Counted from the first letter of the stretch, positions 33,254 through 42,500 are shown. The stretch: 64,000 nt of DNA from Paraburkholderia ferrariae NBRC 106233 (GCF_000685035.1 NZ_BAYB01000019.1:1-64000), one strand, 5' to 3'. Notes: generated from the letters alone by a model not told the origin. Numbers and translations: made by a program.

Positions 33254-34741
33254 CTAACGCGCGCAGCCCGAAATCGTGAGGCCGAAGCTGGCCTCGTTGA
33301 TCGCGTAATCCATCATGTTGCTATCGTGGACCGTGGACGGAAACACGCGCCAGTTGGAAAACGACGGCGACTTGATCTTGACCCGCGCGAGCCGGGCGTC
33401 GTTGTCCAGATGGACCGCATACAACACCGTGCCGCGCGACGACTCCGCCCAGCCCAGCCCTTCGGTTTGCGCCGCAGGCGCGCACGGCACATGCAGCCGG
33501 CCGTCGGGCACGCCGCCGGCAATCGCCTTCTCCACGAGTGCGATGCTGGCCCTGAGTTCGGCAATGCGCACCTTCATGCGCGCGAGCGCATCCCCCTCCT
33601 GGGCGAGGGCCACAGTCGGCTGAAGCGTCCGGTATGCCGCATAGGGATGGTCGCGGCGCAGATCGCGATCGATGCCCGAGGCGCGCTCGATCGGTCCGGT
33701 CGCGCCCTGGTCGAACGCGAGTTTCTGGCTTAGCGGAGCGGTGGAGATCAGCCGGTCGAGGTGACTGGTGGTCCGCTCGATCAGCGCGACGTACTGCTCC
33801 ACCTGCGGCTTCAATTCGGTGAGTCCTTCCGCGATTGCGCGGACGTCCAGCTCGCGCCGCACGCCCCCGGGCCATATCACGCTTCTGAGGAACCGGCTTC
33901 CGCTCGCACGGGCGTTGATCTGTTTAGCCCGCTCTTCCAGCAGTTTTCCCTGCGCTTCGCCAACCTTCAGCGTGGTGGTGTGGCACAGATGGCCAAGATA
34001 ATGAAGATGGTTGTAGACCCGTTCGAGCTCCGACGCGACGAGCCGAAACCACACCGCCCGGTCCGACACTTCGCAGTCCGCAGCATCCTCGACCGCCTGC
34101 GCGTAGGCCAGCGAATGCGCCACCGTATCGATGCCGACCACCCGCTCCGCCAGCAGCGCGCCCGATGCCGGCTCCATGCCCTCGAACTGCTTTTCCATGC
34201 CGCGGTGCTTGAGGAACAGATTCGGGTGGTAATGCAGAATGCCCTCGCCGAGATACAGGAAAATGAACTGGGCCGACTCCAGCACGTCAGCCCGCACCGG
34301 CCCGAACGGCAGAAGCTGGACGTGCCTGCCCGACACCGCCGGCAACGACGGCGCGGGCAGGTCTGCTGCCACGCTTGCCCGTGTGATGCCCTCGGGTTCA
34401 AGCGGCCCGCGCTCGCCGGGAGGCAGGAATGCCGTCACGAGCCGTTCGGGTTCGGGGTGTCCCGAAAACGCCACGCCGCTCATCTCCATGATCTCGCGCT
34501 CGTGCCAGCCGAGCAGCGGACACACGCCTGCGAGACTCGGCATCGCGGTATCGCCAACTTCGACCGACCAGCAGATGAACCGCGCCTGCCCGGGTAGCGT
34601 CGCCACGTAGCGAAGCTCGGCGCGGGAGGCCGCTGGATACCACGCGTACACGCCCTGCATCCGGCCGCCATCGGCTAGCAGTTGTTCGGTGCGTGCCTTC
34701 AGATCCGCCACGTCCACCTTCTGGTATTCGCCGTTTTTCAT
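33254..34741 (-). CDS. Hyf/Ehr large subunit lacking NiFe ligands (HyfG/NuoCD-like)
   Basis: A 495-aa NuoC-NuoD fusion like HyfG/HycE. The NuoC-like part (residues 1-150) holds LLGWHEREIMEMSGVAFSGHP; the NuoD-like part holds LGEGILHYHPNLFLKHRGME and LASELERVYNHLHYLGHL-type helices. Where hydrogenases have RVCGICG, this protein has RVVGIDT, and the C-terminal DPCxxC motif is replaced by NEASFGLTISGC. All four Ni ligands are thus missing, so it should not be a hydrogenase; it fits the Ehr (energy-converting hydrogenase-related) group. The ATG at 34741 overlaps the HyfF-like stop. Confidence 0.9.
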   Translation of the reverse strand: MKNGEYQKVDVADLKARTEQLLADGGRMQGVYAWYPAASRAELRYVATLPGQARFICWSVEVGDTAMPSLAGVCPLLGWHEREIMEMSGVAFSGHPEPERLVTAFLPPGERGPLEPEGITRASVAADLPAPSLPAVSGRHVQLLPFGPVRADVLESAQFIFLYLGEGILHYHPNLFLKHRGMEKQFEGMEPASGALLAERVVGIDTVAHSLAYAQAVEDAADCEVSDRAVWFRLVASELERVYNHLHYLGHLCHTTTLKVGEAQGKLLEERAKQINARASGSRFLRSVIWPGGVRRELDVRAIAEGLTELKPQVEQYVALIERTTSHLDRLISTAPLSQKLAFDQGATGPIERASGIDRDLRRDHPYAAYRTLQPTVALAQEGDALARMKVRIAELRASIALVEKAIAGGVPDGRLHVPCAPAAQTEGLGWAESSRGTVLYAVHLDNDARLARVKIKSPSFSNWRVFPSTVHDSNMMDYAINEASFGLTISGCAR

Positions 34742-36216
34742 CGGGCGCCTCCACCGATATCGGCCGCGACGGCCTCGAAGAAATGCCAAAGCGGCTGGGG
34801 CCACCAGATGCCGAGTACGAACACCGGCACGAGCGCAAGCCACATCGGCACCGTCATCCACGCGCTCAGTCTCGCGTTGCGTTCGGCCGCGAGCGGCGAG
34901 TGGACCGGCGTTCGCGCATCGAAGTACATCACCCGGAAATGGTTCAGGAAACCGATAAAAATCACGATCAGCAGGATCAGCATCGCGATCACCGCCCACG
35001 CATTGGGTGTCGCGAATCCCGCGCGCATGAGCGTCAACTCGCTCAGGAACAGGCCGAACGGCGGCGCCCCCGTGATGGCAAGCGCGCCCGCGAGCCACAG
35101 CGCGCCGGTCACCGGAAAGCGCGCCCACACGCCGCGTATCGCGTCGATCTCCTTGGTGCCGTAGATCCGCATCGCATTGCCTGCGCCGAAAAACATCAGC
35201 GACTTGCTCAGCGAATGGTTCAGCATGTGATAGAGCACTGCGGCAATCGCAAGCGGGCCGCCGAATCCCAGTCCGAGCGCCAGCACACCCATATGCTCGA
35301 CGCTCGAATACGCCATCAGACGCTTGATACCCTGCTGCCGCACGATGAAGAGTGCCGCAACGAACAGCGAGAATGCGCCGAACGCAACGAGTACCGTCCT
35401 CGGCAACATCGAACCGCTCGCCGCATCGGTGACGGTCAGAAAGCGGGCCACGCCGAGCATCGCCGTATTCAGCAATGCACCCGACAGCATCGCCGACACG
35501 GGTGCGGGCCCCTCGCTGTGCGCATCCGGCAGCCACGTGTGCATCGGCGCCAGCCCCGCCTTCGTTCCATAGCCGACCAGCACCAGCAGAAACGCCATCT
35601 GCGTGAGCGCAAGGTTCATGTGCGGCGCCGCGCTCCGCAACGTATCCCACGTCATGTCGTAGGTCGGGCCCAGCACCAGACTCCCGGCCCAGTAAAACAG
35701 CACTGTCCCGAGCAGCGCGAGACTGATGCCGGCCGACACGACAATGATGTACTTCCATGCGGCCTCGATCGCCTCCCTTCCCCGCTCGAACCCGACAAGG
35801 AACGTGCTGACGAGTGTCGTCAACTCGATGGCGATCCAGTACACGCCGACGTTGTTCATCAGCGGCCCGCAGATCATCGTGGCGGCGAAGAGCGCGAAGA
35901 GCGCGTAGAACGCCGGGAGGCGCCCCTCCTCTTCCTTGAGCAGCCGCATGTAGCCGATCGCATAGATCGACGCGAGCGCATACACGATGCACGTGCAGAC
36001 AAGCGTCCATGCACCGAGTGGATCGAAGAGCACATAGCGATGCACAAAAGTGACCGTACCGCTCACATGCGCAACCAGCCAGATGGCAACAACCAGACAC
36101 ACGAACGACGCGATCAGATTCGCGAATTCCGCCACCCTCACGTGCTGACTCGCGACCGAAATGACAGCGGCGAGTAGCGGTGCCGGCACGACGAGGACGA
36201 GCAGTGCTTCGACCAT
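34738..36216 (-). CDS. Hyf/Ehr antiporter-like membrane subunit (HyfF/NuoN-like)
   Basis: A 492-aa membrane protein of the NuoL/M/N family with about 14 helices. GYGTKAGLAPMHTWLPDAHSEGP with the conserved Lys and His, IELTTLVSTFLVGF with the conserved Glu, and MAYSSVEHMGVLALGLGFGG are typical of proton-translocating subunits. It lies 2 bases after the HyfE-like stop and overlaps the HyfG-like start by four bases. Confidence 0.92.
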   Translation of the reverse strand: MVEALLVLVVPAPLLAAVISVASQHVRVAEFANLIASFVCLVVAIWLVAHVSGTVTFVHRYVLFDPLGAWTLVCTCIVYALASIYAIGYMRLLKEEEGRLPAFYALFALFAATMICGPLMNNVGVYWIAIELTTLVSTFLVGFERGREAIEAAWKYIIVVSAGISLALLGTVLFYWAGSLVLGPTYDMTWDTLRSAAPHMNLALTQMAFLLVLVGYGTKAGLAPMHTWLPDAHSEGPAPVSAMLSGALLNTAMLGVARFLTVTDAASGSMLPRTVLVAFGAFSLFVAALFIVRQQGIKRLMAYSSVEHMGVLALGLGFGGPLAIAAVLYHMLNHSLSKSLMFFGAGNAMRIYGTKEIDAIRGVWARFPVTGALWLAGALAITGAPPFGLFLSELTLMRAGFATPNAWAVIAMLILLIVIFIGFLNHFRVMYFDARTPVHSPLAAERNARLSAWMTVPMWLALVPVFVLGIWWPQPLWHFFEAVAADIGGGAR

Positions 36217-36218
36217 GG

Positions 36219-36899
36219 TTACCCCACCAGTTGCCGGAGCTCGCGGCTGCTCGTGCTGCCCACGTGCGCCACCAGATAACGAACGAGCACGCCGAAGCTC
36301 ACGACGATCACCAGCAGGTCGAACAACAGAACCAGTTCGATCAGCAGCGGCATACCGGGCACCAGGATCTGCGATCCGAGAAAGATGCCGTTTTCAAGCA
36401 CCAGCAGCCCGAGCACCTGGCTGATCGCCTCCTGGCGTACGGTCAACATCAGAAAGCCGATGAGCTTCATCGACAGCATGACGGTCAGCGCGAGCACTAC
36501 GACGGTGCCGCCCAGACCGAGTGCGTTGCCCAGATGGTTCGACACGACGAACGCGAAGAGCACCAGCAGCGCACCCAGTACGAGACATGAACCGGGCTGC
36601 AGCGAAACGTGAAGTTCGCGCTCGACCGCCAGCCGCGAAATGATCCTCCAGATCATCCAGGGCAAGACCAGTCCGCGGAAGAAAGCGGTCAATAGGGCCA
36701 CGAGATACAGCTCGTGATAGTTGCCGTAATAGCCGACGGCACCGGACAACGCGGCTATCAGCCAGGATTCCCCGGTGAAAGCGAGCAGATAATCCTTCAG
36801 CCAGCGCGAGCCGAGCATCACGAAGGCGAACAGCAGGCTGCCGATTGCGAGCAGACTGAAAAGCGACGCGGCAAGCGGGCTCAAATGGGCGAGGAGCAT
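36219..36899 (-). CDS. Hyf/Ehr small membrane subunit (HyfE-like)
   Basis: A 226-aa protein with about seven transmembrane helices. The C-terminal half (VRQEAISQVLGLLVLENGIFL) carries the NuoK-like glutamate motif found in HyfE. Length matches E. coli HyfE (216). It starts 4 bases after the HyfC-like stop. Confidence 0.88.
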   Translation of the reverse strand: MLLAHLSPLAASLFSLLAIGSLLFAFVMLGSRWLKDYLLAFTGESWLIAALSGAVGYYGNYHELYLVALLTAFFRGLVLPWMIWRIISRLAVERELHVSLQPGSCLVLGALLVLFAFVVSNHLGNALGLGGTVVVLALTVMLSMKLIGFLMLTVRQEAISQVLGLLVLENGIFLGSQILVPGMPLLIELVLLFDLLVIVVSFGVLVRYLVAHVGSTSSRELRQLVG

Positions 36900-36903
36900 C
36901 GTG

Positions 36904-37851
36904 TCACCGTAGCTGGTTGGCGGCGATTGCAAGCACCGCGAGCATGAATGAAGCGGCAAGCGGCTCCTGGTATCGGAAAAAGCGCAGCCGCGACTGCGCG
37001 GTTTCCACCAGCACGACGACGAGCGCGACGAGGAGCATCCGCGCGAACAGCCCCGCCCCCGCCCCCGCCGCACCGAGCGCCGTACCGTGCCGGGAGAGGC
37101 CCCAGGGCAGCGTCAGCACGTTGCAGAAAATCGTGTAGAGGATGAACTGCTTCATCATCGATGCCCATTTGAGCAGCGCGAGCAACGGGCCGGAGTACTC
37201 GAGAATCCTCGCTTCCTCGATCATGTACACCTCGATGTGCGTGCTCGAATGAATCGGCAGCCGGTCGGTCTCAACCAGCAGCAGCACGAAGAACGCGAAG
37301 ACGAGAAAGAGGTGTGCGGGGCTCCAGTAGACGGACGGCTGCTGGACCAGCAGATGATTGACCACGAACGGCAGCATCGCTTTCGCCAGCAGCGTGATGC
37401 CGACGAGCACGAGAATCAGCGTGGGTTCGGCAAGGATGCCGAGCATGACCGAGCGGCTGGAACCGATGCCGCCGTAAGCGCTGCCGGAGTCGAGCCCCGC
37501 CAGCACGATTGCAAACGAGCCGAGCGTCAGGATGAGGCCACCGCCGAGAATGTCGCCCATGTCGGAGAGCGGCAACGGGAAATCGGTCAGCACCGGGATC
37601 AGGATCGGCACCGTCATCATGCAGGTGAACGCGACGACGGGCGCGCACCAGTAGATCCATGAAGCGGTTTCGGGCACGACGATCTGCTTGCAGAACAGTT
37701 TCCGAAGATCGCGGTACGGCTGGAAAATACCGGGCCCGCGCCCGCGCTGCACGCGCTCCTCCCATTGAAGGATCACGCCCTGCAGAAGCGGGGAAAGCAC
37801 CAGCACGGTGACGACCTGGGCAATCTGCAGGAGGATGTCGCGCAGGGTCAT
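36904..37851 (-). CDS. Hyf/Ehr membrane anchor subunit (HyfC/NuoH-like)
   Basis: A 315-aa membrane protein with about eight helices, the same length as E. coli HyfC. GRGPGIFQPYRDLRKLF after helix 1 and the ETDRLPIHSSTHIEVYMIEEA cytosolic loop are the NuoH/HyfC signatures lining the electron-to-proton coupling chamber. It is the first gene of the complex, following riboswitch 10. The ATG at 37851 opens with MTLRDILLQIAQ. Gene order is HyfC, E, F, G, HI fusion, B; HyfA and HyfD are absent. Confidence 0.92.
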   Translation of the reverse strand: MTLRDILLQIAQVVTVLVLSPLLQGVILQWEERVQRGRGPGIFQPYRDLRKLFCKQIVVPETASWIYWCAPVVAFTCMMTVPILIPVLTDFPLPLSDMGDILGGGLILTLGSFAIVLAGLDSGSAYGGIGSSRSVMLGILAEPTLILVLVGITLLAKAMLPFVVNHLLVQQPSVYWSPAHLFLVFAFFVLLLVETDRLPIHSSTHIEVYMIEEARILEYSGPLLALLKWASMMKQFILYTIFCNVLTLPWGLSRHGTALGAAGAGAGLFARMLLVALVVVLVETAQSRLRFFRYQEPLAASFMLAVLAIAANQLR

Positions 37852-38097
37852 TGCCGCTCTCCCGCCCAATCGATAACCAGCGGTTCGGACCTGCACACGC
37901 ACGCGCGTCCTCCCGGCGGAACGCACCTGCGTCGCGGGAATTCCGGGTTATCGGAGCTATCGGGGCTATCGGAGTCGGACTGTCGCGACTCGCCACTGCA
38001 TCCCATGTTGTTCGCTTTTTTCTGGCATTAACATGCCCGGGATGCCCGTCAATGCGAGCCGGCAAAATGCCTGCCGGCCCCGGCTTCCTGGGGACTG

Positions 38098-38154
38098 ACA
38101 GGCATCATTAGCCGCACAGGATGCGTACGGCGGTTAAGGGAGAATGCCATCTCC
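38098..38154 (-). promoter_or_regulatory. Fluoride riboswitch 10 (Hyf/Ehr operon)
   Basis: Minus strand GGAGATGGCATTCTCC, CTTAACCGCC, hairpin GTACGCATCCTGTGC and GGCTAATGATGCCTGT. It faces the HyfC-like gene, 246 bases away. Association of this RNA class with formate-hydrogenlyase-like genes has been described for other bacteria. Confidence 0.92.
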
Positions 38155-38170
38155 ACACACGTCAGCAGGG

Positions 38171-38198
38171 AGTATACAAAACCCGGTGCGACATGCAA
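38171..38198 (-). promoter_or_regulatory. Promoter for riboswitch 10 transcript
   Basis: Minus-strand TTGCAT, 16-base spacer, TATACT, ending 16 bases before the aptamer and just downstream of the DUF190 stop. Confidence 0.7.
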
Positions 38199-38213
38199 AG
38201 CCGCAAACTGGAT

Positions 38214-38582
38214 CTAGTGAGCGCGCCGCCCGAGGAGTGAAAAATGCTTCCCGGGCTCCTTTGCCGCGTCATCCCCAAGCAGGCCAAATTCAATCGGCGA
38301 ACGCGTGAAAAACACATGGACGTGTTCGGCCTTCACGACTTCCAGCATCCTGTCCGCTTCCTCTTCGCTGACGGCGAGAATAACCTGCACAGGCTGCTCC
38401 GCCAGGCTAAGCATGTGGGCCGCGTGGTGCGCGCCGGCATGTCCGGTGCCCTCCGCACAGTTGATCACGGTTGCGCCGTGAATGCCCAGCTGTTTCGCTT
38501 CATGGAGCAACCATTCGACGATCGTATGGTGACCGTGATGCCTGCTCTGTTCCGTGTAGAACGTAAGCTGATAGCCATTCAT
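38214..38582 (-). CDS. DUF190 family protein, copy B
   Basis: A 122-aa protein of the DUF190 (COG1993) family: GYQLTFYTEQSRHHGHHTIVEWLLHEAKQLGIHGATV, then a conserved ILAVSEEEADRMLEVV and VFFTRSPIEFG ending. DUF190 proteins are often encoded beside or fused to CrcB, so a fluoride link is established by context, but no activity is known. GGAGG precedes the ATG at 38582. It is the last gene of the run DUF190-ppa-eno-eno-DUF190 from riboswitch 11, separated from the enolase gene by 224 bases. Confidence 0.85.
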   Translation of the reverse strand: MNGYQLTFYTEQSRHHGHHTIVEWLLHEAKQLGIHGATVINCAEGTGHAGAHHAAHMLSLAEQPVQVILAVSEEEADRMLEVVKAEHVHVFFTRSPIEFGLLGDDAAKEPGKHFSLLGRRAH

Positions 38583-38806
38583 GTCCGCCTCCTCTCGCGC
38601 CGCCCCGATATCGTCGCCCAATGACGATCCCATGGCGCACGCATCTCCTTCAAATATTAGTCGCTTTGCGGTCTGGCGGTTGACGCAGAGCAGCAAACTT
38701 CGTACCCATATCGCTGCTTCCTGCAATCAGTCATCCTGATCGACTGATCGTACGAAACGAACCGCTTCGATGAACACCGGAACCCTCTCGTCGAGCGGCG
38801 CGTTGC

Positions 38807-40099
38807 TTACCGTCGCCGATCGAACGCAGCGCGTCCGGCATACTCCGCCGCGTCGCCAAGCGCGCTCTCGATGGTGAGCAGGCGATTGTATTTTGCAACC
38901 CGCTCTCCGCGCGCAGGCGCGCCCGCCTTGATCTGCCCGCAGTTCAGCGCAACGGCAAGATCGGCGATGCTCGTGTCCTCCGTCTCCCCTGAACGGTGCG
39001 CGACCATGCATGAATACCCCGACGAAAGCGCCATGCGCGCCGTGTTCAGCGTTTCCGTGACCGTGCCCACCTGGTTTGGCTTGATGATTACGCAGTTGCA
39101 GCATCGCCGCGCGATGCCGCGCACGAGAAACGCGCAGTTACTCACAAAGAGGTCGTCCCCCGCTATCTGGATCCGGTCGCCGAGTTCGCTGGTCAACTGT
39201 GCGTAGCCGTCCCAGTCGGTATCCGCAAGCGGGTCCTCGATCGAAACGATGGGATAACGCATCGACCACTCCCGACACAGCTCCATCATTTCCGCTGCAT
39301 CCAGGCCGCGGTCTTCCAGTTCGAGGCGGTACCGGCCGTCCTGCCAGAGGCTCGACGCGGCAAGATCCAGCGCCAGCGCAATATCTTCGTCCGGTCGGTA
39401 TCCGGCACGCTCGATGGCCTGCATCAGCAGGTCGAGCGCGGCCACGTTCGACAGCAGTTGCGGCACAAACCCACCTTCGTCGCCGAGGTTCGTCGTCGCG
39501 TGCCGCTCCACGAGAAGCGCTTCCAGCGCGTGATAGGTCTCGACGCCGTACCGGATGGCTTCCCGGAACGTCGGCGCGCCGAGCGGCACGAGCATGAACT
39601 CCTGGATGTCCGGACCGCCGTTCCCGTGGCTGCCGCCGTTGAGCACGTTCATCATCGGGACCGGCAACAGGTGCGCGTCGTCGCCGCCAAGATAGCGGAA
39701 CAACGGGAGGTGGCAGACCTGCGCCGCCACGCGGGCACATGCGACCGACACGCCCAGTGTTGCATTGGCCCCGAGACGGCTCTTGAAGTCCGTGCTGTCG
39801 AGTTCGATCAGGGTCGCATCGATGCGCCATTGATCGTCGGCCGGCAGGCCGGTCAGCGCCGGCGCGATCACCTCGTTGACGTGTCTCACGGCCTGCAGGA
39901 CGCCTTTGCCACCATATCGACGCGGATCGCCATCGCGCAACTCCACCGCCTCCGACTTGCCCGTAGATGCACCTGACGGCACGGCCGCACTGGCGAGCGA
40001 GCCATCGTCCAGCACCACGGTGACCTGTACGGTCGGATTTCCCCGAGAGTCCAGCACCTCTTCACCCGTCACGCGGGCGATCGACGCAGATTTCGACAT
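38807..40099 (-). CDS. eno: Enolase, fluoride-island copy 2
   Basis: A 430-aa 2-phosphoglycerate dehydratase. The catalytic barrel residues are present: DLAAS and SIEDPL and GDDLFVSN for Mg2+, VIIKPNQVG with the base lysine, HRSGETEDT, and the GAST loop serine. Two active-site loops differ from usual enolases: HGNGGPD (158-164) replaces HADNxxD, and DLAASS replaces DxAASE. Enolase is a classical fluoride target (fluoride-phosphate-Mg complex), and the position behind a fluoride riboswitch suggests a tolerant replacement enzyme; this is inference. It follows enolase copy 1 by 33 bases. Confidence 0.94.
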   Translation of the reverse strand: MSKSASIARVTGEEVLDSRGNPTVQVTVVLDDGSLASAAVPSGASTGKSEAVELRDGDPRRYGGKGVLQAVRHVNEVIAPALTGLPADDQWRIDATLIELDSTDFKSRLGANATLGVSVACARVAAQVCHLPLFRYLGGDDAHLLPVPMMNVLNGGSHGNGGPDIQEFMLVPLGAPTFREAIRYGVETYHALEALLVERHATTNLGDEGGFVPQLLSNVAALDLLMQAIERAGYRPDEDIALALDLAASSLWQDGRYRLELEDRGLDAAEMMELCREWSMRYPIVSIEDPLADTDWDGYAQLTSELGDRIQIAGDDLFVSNCAFLVRGIARRCCNCVIIKPNQVGTVTETLNTARMALSSGYSCMVAHRSGETEDTSIADLAVALNCGQIKAGAPARGERVAKYNRLLTIESALGDAAEYAGRAAFDRRR

Positions 40100-40132
40100 T
40101 ACGCCAGTCTCCTCCTGCCGGGCATCAGCATT

Positions 40133-41434
40133 TCACGAGCGTGCCTGAAGCTGCCGAAATGCACTGCGACCGGCGTAGCGGGCATCGTCTCCCAGCAAGC
40201 GCTCGATCGCGAGCAACCGGTTGTACTTCGCAACGCGTTCGCCGCGTGCCGGTGCACCCGACTTGATCTGGCCGCAGCCGAGGGCCACCGCGAGATCCGC
40301 GATGCTGGTGTCTTCCGTTTCCCCGGAGCGATGCGAAACAAGGCAGGTATAACCGGCCGAAAACGCGAGCGCGGCCGTGTCGAGTGTCTCGGTCACGGTG
40401 CCGATCTGGTTGAGCTTGATGAGGATGCTGTTACAGCAATGCTCGTCGATACCGCGTTGCAGGAACTTCCGGTTGGTCACGAAAAGATCGTCGCCCACCA
40501 CCTGCACCCGGTCACCGAGTGCCTTCGTCAAGGCCGCAAACCCGTTCCAGTCGTTGTCGGCCAGCGGATCTTCCAGCGACACCAGCGGATAGCGGCTCAC
40601 CCAGTCCGACCAGTAGTCGATCATCTGCTCCGACGTGAGCGTCTTGCCGTCGCGGGCCAGGATGTAGCGCTCGTCCTTGTAGAACGAACTGGCAGCGGGA
40701 TCGAGACCGATCGCGATGTCCTCGCCAGGACGATAGCCGGCTCGCTCGATCGCCTTCAGGATAAGATCCATGGCTGCTGCATTGGATGGCAACCGAGGCA
40801 CATAACCGCCCTCGTCGCCCACGTTTGTCGACGCGCCCGCTTCCGCCAGCACTTTTCCGAGCGCATGACAGGTTTCCGCGCCATAGCGCAGCGCTTCGCG
40901 GAAGGTCGGCGCGCCGAGCGGCACCAGCTTGAACTCCTGCACGTCCGGACCATCGTCGCCGTGCTTGCCGCCGTTAAGCACGTTGAACATCGGCACCGGC
41001 AGCACGTGCGCATTGGCCCCGCCGAGATAGCGGAACAATGGTTCCCCAGTCTCGATCGCCGCAGCCTTCGCGCATGCGAGCGAAGCCCCGAGGATCGCAT
41101 TGGCACCCAGCACGCCCTTCGACTCCGAGCCGTCCGTCTCGATCAGTTTCTCGTCGATACGGCGCTGATCGTCCACCGGCATCCCGTTCAGCGCCCATGC
41201 GATCTCGCCATTGACGTGCTTGACGGCCTTCAGTACGCCCTTGCCGCCGTAGCGCGTCCGGTCGCCGTCGCGAAGTTCAACCGCCTCGAACTCTCCCGTC
41301 GATGCGCCCGAGGGGACCGAAGCACTGGCCGTCACGCCATTGCTTAACGTAACGGTGACGTCTACCGTTGGATTGCCGCGTGAATCCAGAATTTCGTCGG
41401 CCGAGATGGCCTTGATTACCGCATGTTTGCTCAT
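40133..41434 (-). CDS. eno: Enolase, fluoride-island copy 1
   Basis: A 433-aa enolase. Mg2+ ligands lie in GLDPAAS, SLEDPL and GDDLFVTN; the base lysine is in ILIKLNQIG and HRSGETEDT is intact. As in copy 2, the mobile loop after NGGKH reads GDDGPD instead of ADNxxD, and PAASS replaces xAASE. About two thirds of positions seem identical to copy 2, so the two are an old tandem duplication rather than a recent one. It follows ppa copy 1 by 21 bases. A housekeeping enolase is expected elsewhere in the genome. Confidence 0.95.
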   Translation of the reverse strand: MSKHAVIKAISADEILDSRGNPTVDVTVTLSNGVTASASVPSGASTGEFEAVELRDGDRTRYGGKGVLKAVKHVNGEIAWALNGMPVDDQRRIDEKLIETDGSESKGVLGANAILGASLACAKAAAIETGEPLFRYLGGANAHVLPVPMFNVLNGGKHGDDGPDVQEFKLVPLGAPTFREALRYGAETCHALGKVLAEAGASTNVGDEGGYVPRLPSNAAAMDLILKAIERAGYRPGEDIAIGLDPAASSFYKDERYILARDGKTLTSEQMIDYWSDWVSRYPLVSLEDPLADNDWNGFAALTKALGDRVQVVGDDLFVTNRKFLQRGIDEHCCNSILIKLNQIGTVTETLDTAALAFSAGYTCLVSHRSGETEDTSIADLAVALGCGQIKSGAPARGERVAKYNRLLAIERLLGDDARYAGRSAFRQLQARS

Positions 41435-41455
41435 TGCAACTCCGGGGAATGGACT

Positions 41456-41992
41456 TCAGGGATGGGCGCCGTGAAAGGCCGCGACCGCACTGCGAATGGC
41501 TTCGTATGCGGCGTCGATATCGGCCCATCCATCGAACTGCACCCACTTCCCCGGTTCGAGTTTCTTGTAGTTCTCGAAGAAGAACTGGATCTGGTCCAGC
41601 GTGTATTCGCCGACGTCCGAAAGCTCCTTCACATTACGTGTCGCGGGACAGACGCTATCGACCGGCACCGCGATCACTTTCTCGTCCGGGCCCGCCTGGT
41701 CTGTCATGTTCATCAGACCCACCGGGCGGCAGGCAATCAGCGAGAGACGTTCCAGCGGAAACGGCGCGATCACGATGATGTCGAGCGGATCCCCGTCACG
41801 CGCAAGCGTGCGTGGAATGAAACCGTAGCTGGCCGGGTAGCGCATACCAGCGCTCATGATACGGTCAACCTTCAGGATTCCGAACTTTTTGTCAGCCTCA
41901 TACTTCACCGGCTCACTCTGCGCAGGGATTTCGATGATCGCGTTGACTTCGAGCGGCAGGTTTTCGCCCGCGGGAATGGCATTGAAATCCAT
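41456..41992 (-). CDS. ppa: Inorganic pyrophosphatase (family I), island copy 1
   Basis: A 178-aa family I pyrophosphatase. The signature DGDPLD (66-71) holds the three metal-binding aspartates, and PVKYE, VDRIMS, YPASYGFIP and NYKKLEPGKW match substrate and metal residues of the E. coli enzyme. One change is seen: MTDQAGPDEK has Gln where E. coli has Glu98. Fluoride blocks these enzymes by displacing the nucleophilic water. The ATG at 41992 overlaps the DUF190 stop (TGATG) with GAGGGAGG upstream. It is second in the operon from riboswitch 11. Confidence 0.95.
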   Translation of the reverse strand: MDFNAIPAGENLPLEVNAIIEIPAQSEPVKYEADKKFGILKVDRIMSAGMRYPASYGFIPRTLARDGDPLDIIVIAPFPLERLSLIACRPVGLMNMTDQAGPDEKVIAVPVDSVCPATRNVKELSDVGEYTLDQIQFFFENYKKLEPGKWVQFDGWADIDAAYEAIRSAVAAFHGAHP

Positions 41993-42321
41993 CACTGGCC
42001 TCCCTCTGCGCCGAGCGTGTCGTATTCGATAGGCGCGCGGGTGTAGAAAAGACGGATACCGGCATCCCGCAGCCGTGCCAGCAGCGCATCGATCTTCGCA
42101 TCATCGGCGATCAGGGTGACCGCGACGGGCTGGTCCGTCAGCTCGAAAAAGCGGGCTGCGTGAAATTTCCCTTTGGCGTCCACACCCTCGGCAATTTCGA
42201 CGACAGTGGCACCCACGATGCCCGTCTGCTTTGCCTCGTCGAGGAGCCACTCGACCACTGTCATGTGCTTGACGCGATGACTCTGATTCGCCGCATAAAC
42301 GGTGAACTGGCTGCCTTTCAT
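41992..42321 (-). CDS. DUF190 family protein, copy A
   Basis: A 109-aa DUF190 protein: SQFTVYAANQSHRVKHMTVVEWLLDEAKQTGIVGATVVEIAEG, then VAVTLIADDAKIDALLARL and LFYTRAPIEYDTLG. It shares the family core with copy B at 38214-38582 at moderate identity. GGAGG precedes the ATG at 42321. It is the first gene after riboswitch 11, with 179 bases between. Confidence 0.87.
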   Translation of the reverse strand: MKGSQFTVYAANQSHRVKHMTVVEWLLDEAKQTGIVGATVVEIAEGVDAKGKFHAARFFELTDQPVAVTLIADDAKIDALLARLRDAGIRLFYTRAPIEYDTLGAEGGQ

Positions 42322-42500
42322 ACGCACCTCCGCAACAGCGACCGGCGCGTCCGGACAGATGAGGACAAGCGCGTACGCACGCCGGGCACGGCCCGACGCA
42401 GAAATGGAACTGATCGCATTGGAAAACCAGATTCGTAAAATGTACAAACCTGGGCGGCGGGACGCCTTGACATGCCTACGCCGTCCTGACCCAGGAACCG

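Noticed and set aside
33254..36100. 948-codon frame reading upstream of the HyfG-like gene
   Set aside because: The upstream half is an Arg/Ala/Gly-rich shadow of the HyfF-like gene; the real gene starts at 34741.
30430..38154. Functional NiFe hydrogenase-4
   Set aside because: All four Ni-binding cysteines are missing from the large subunit and no maturation genes are nearby.
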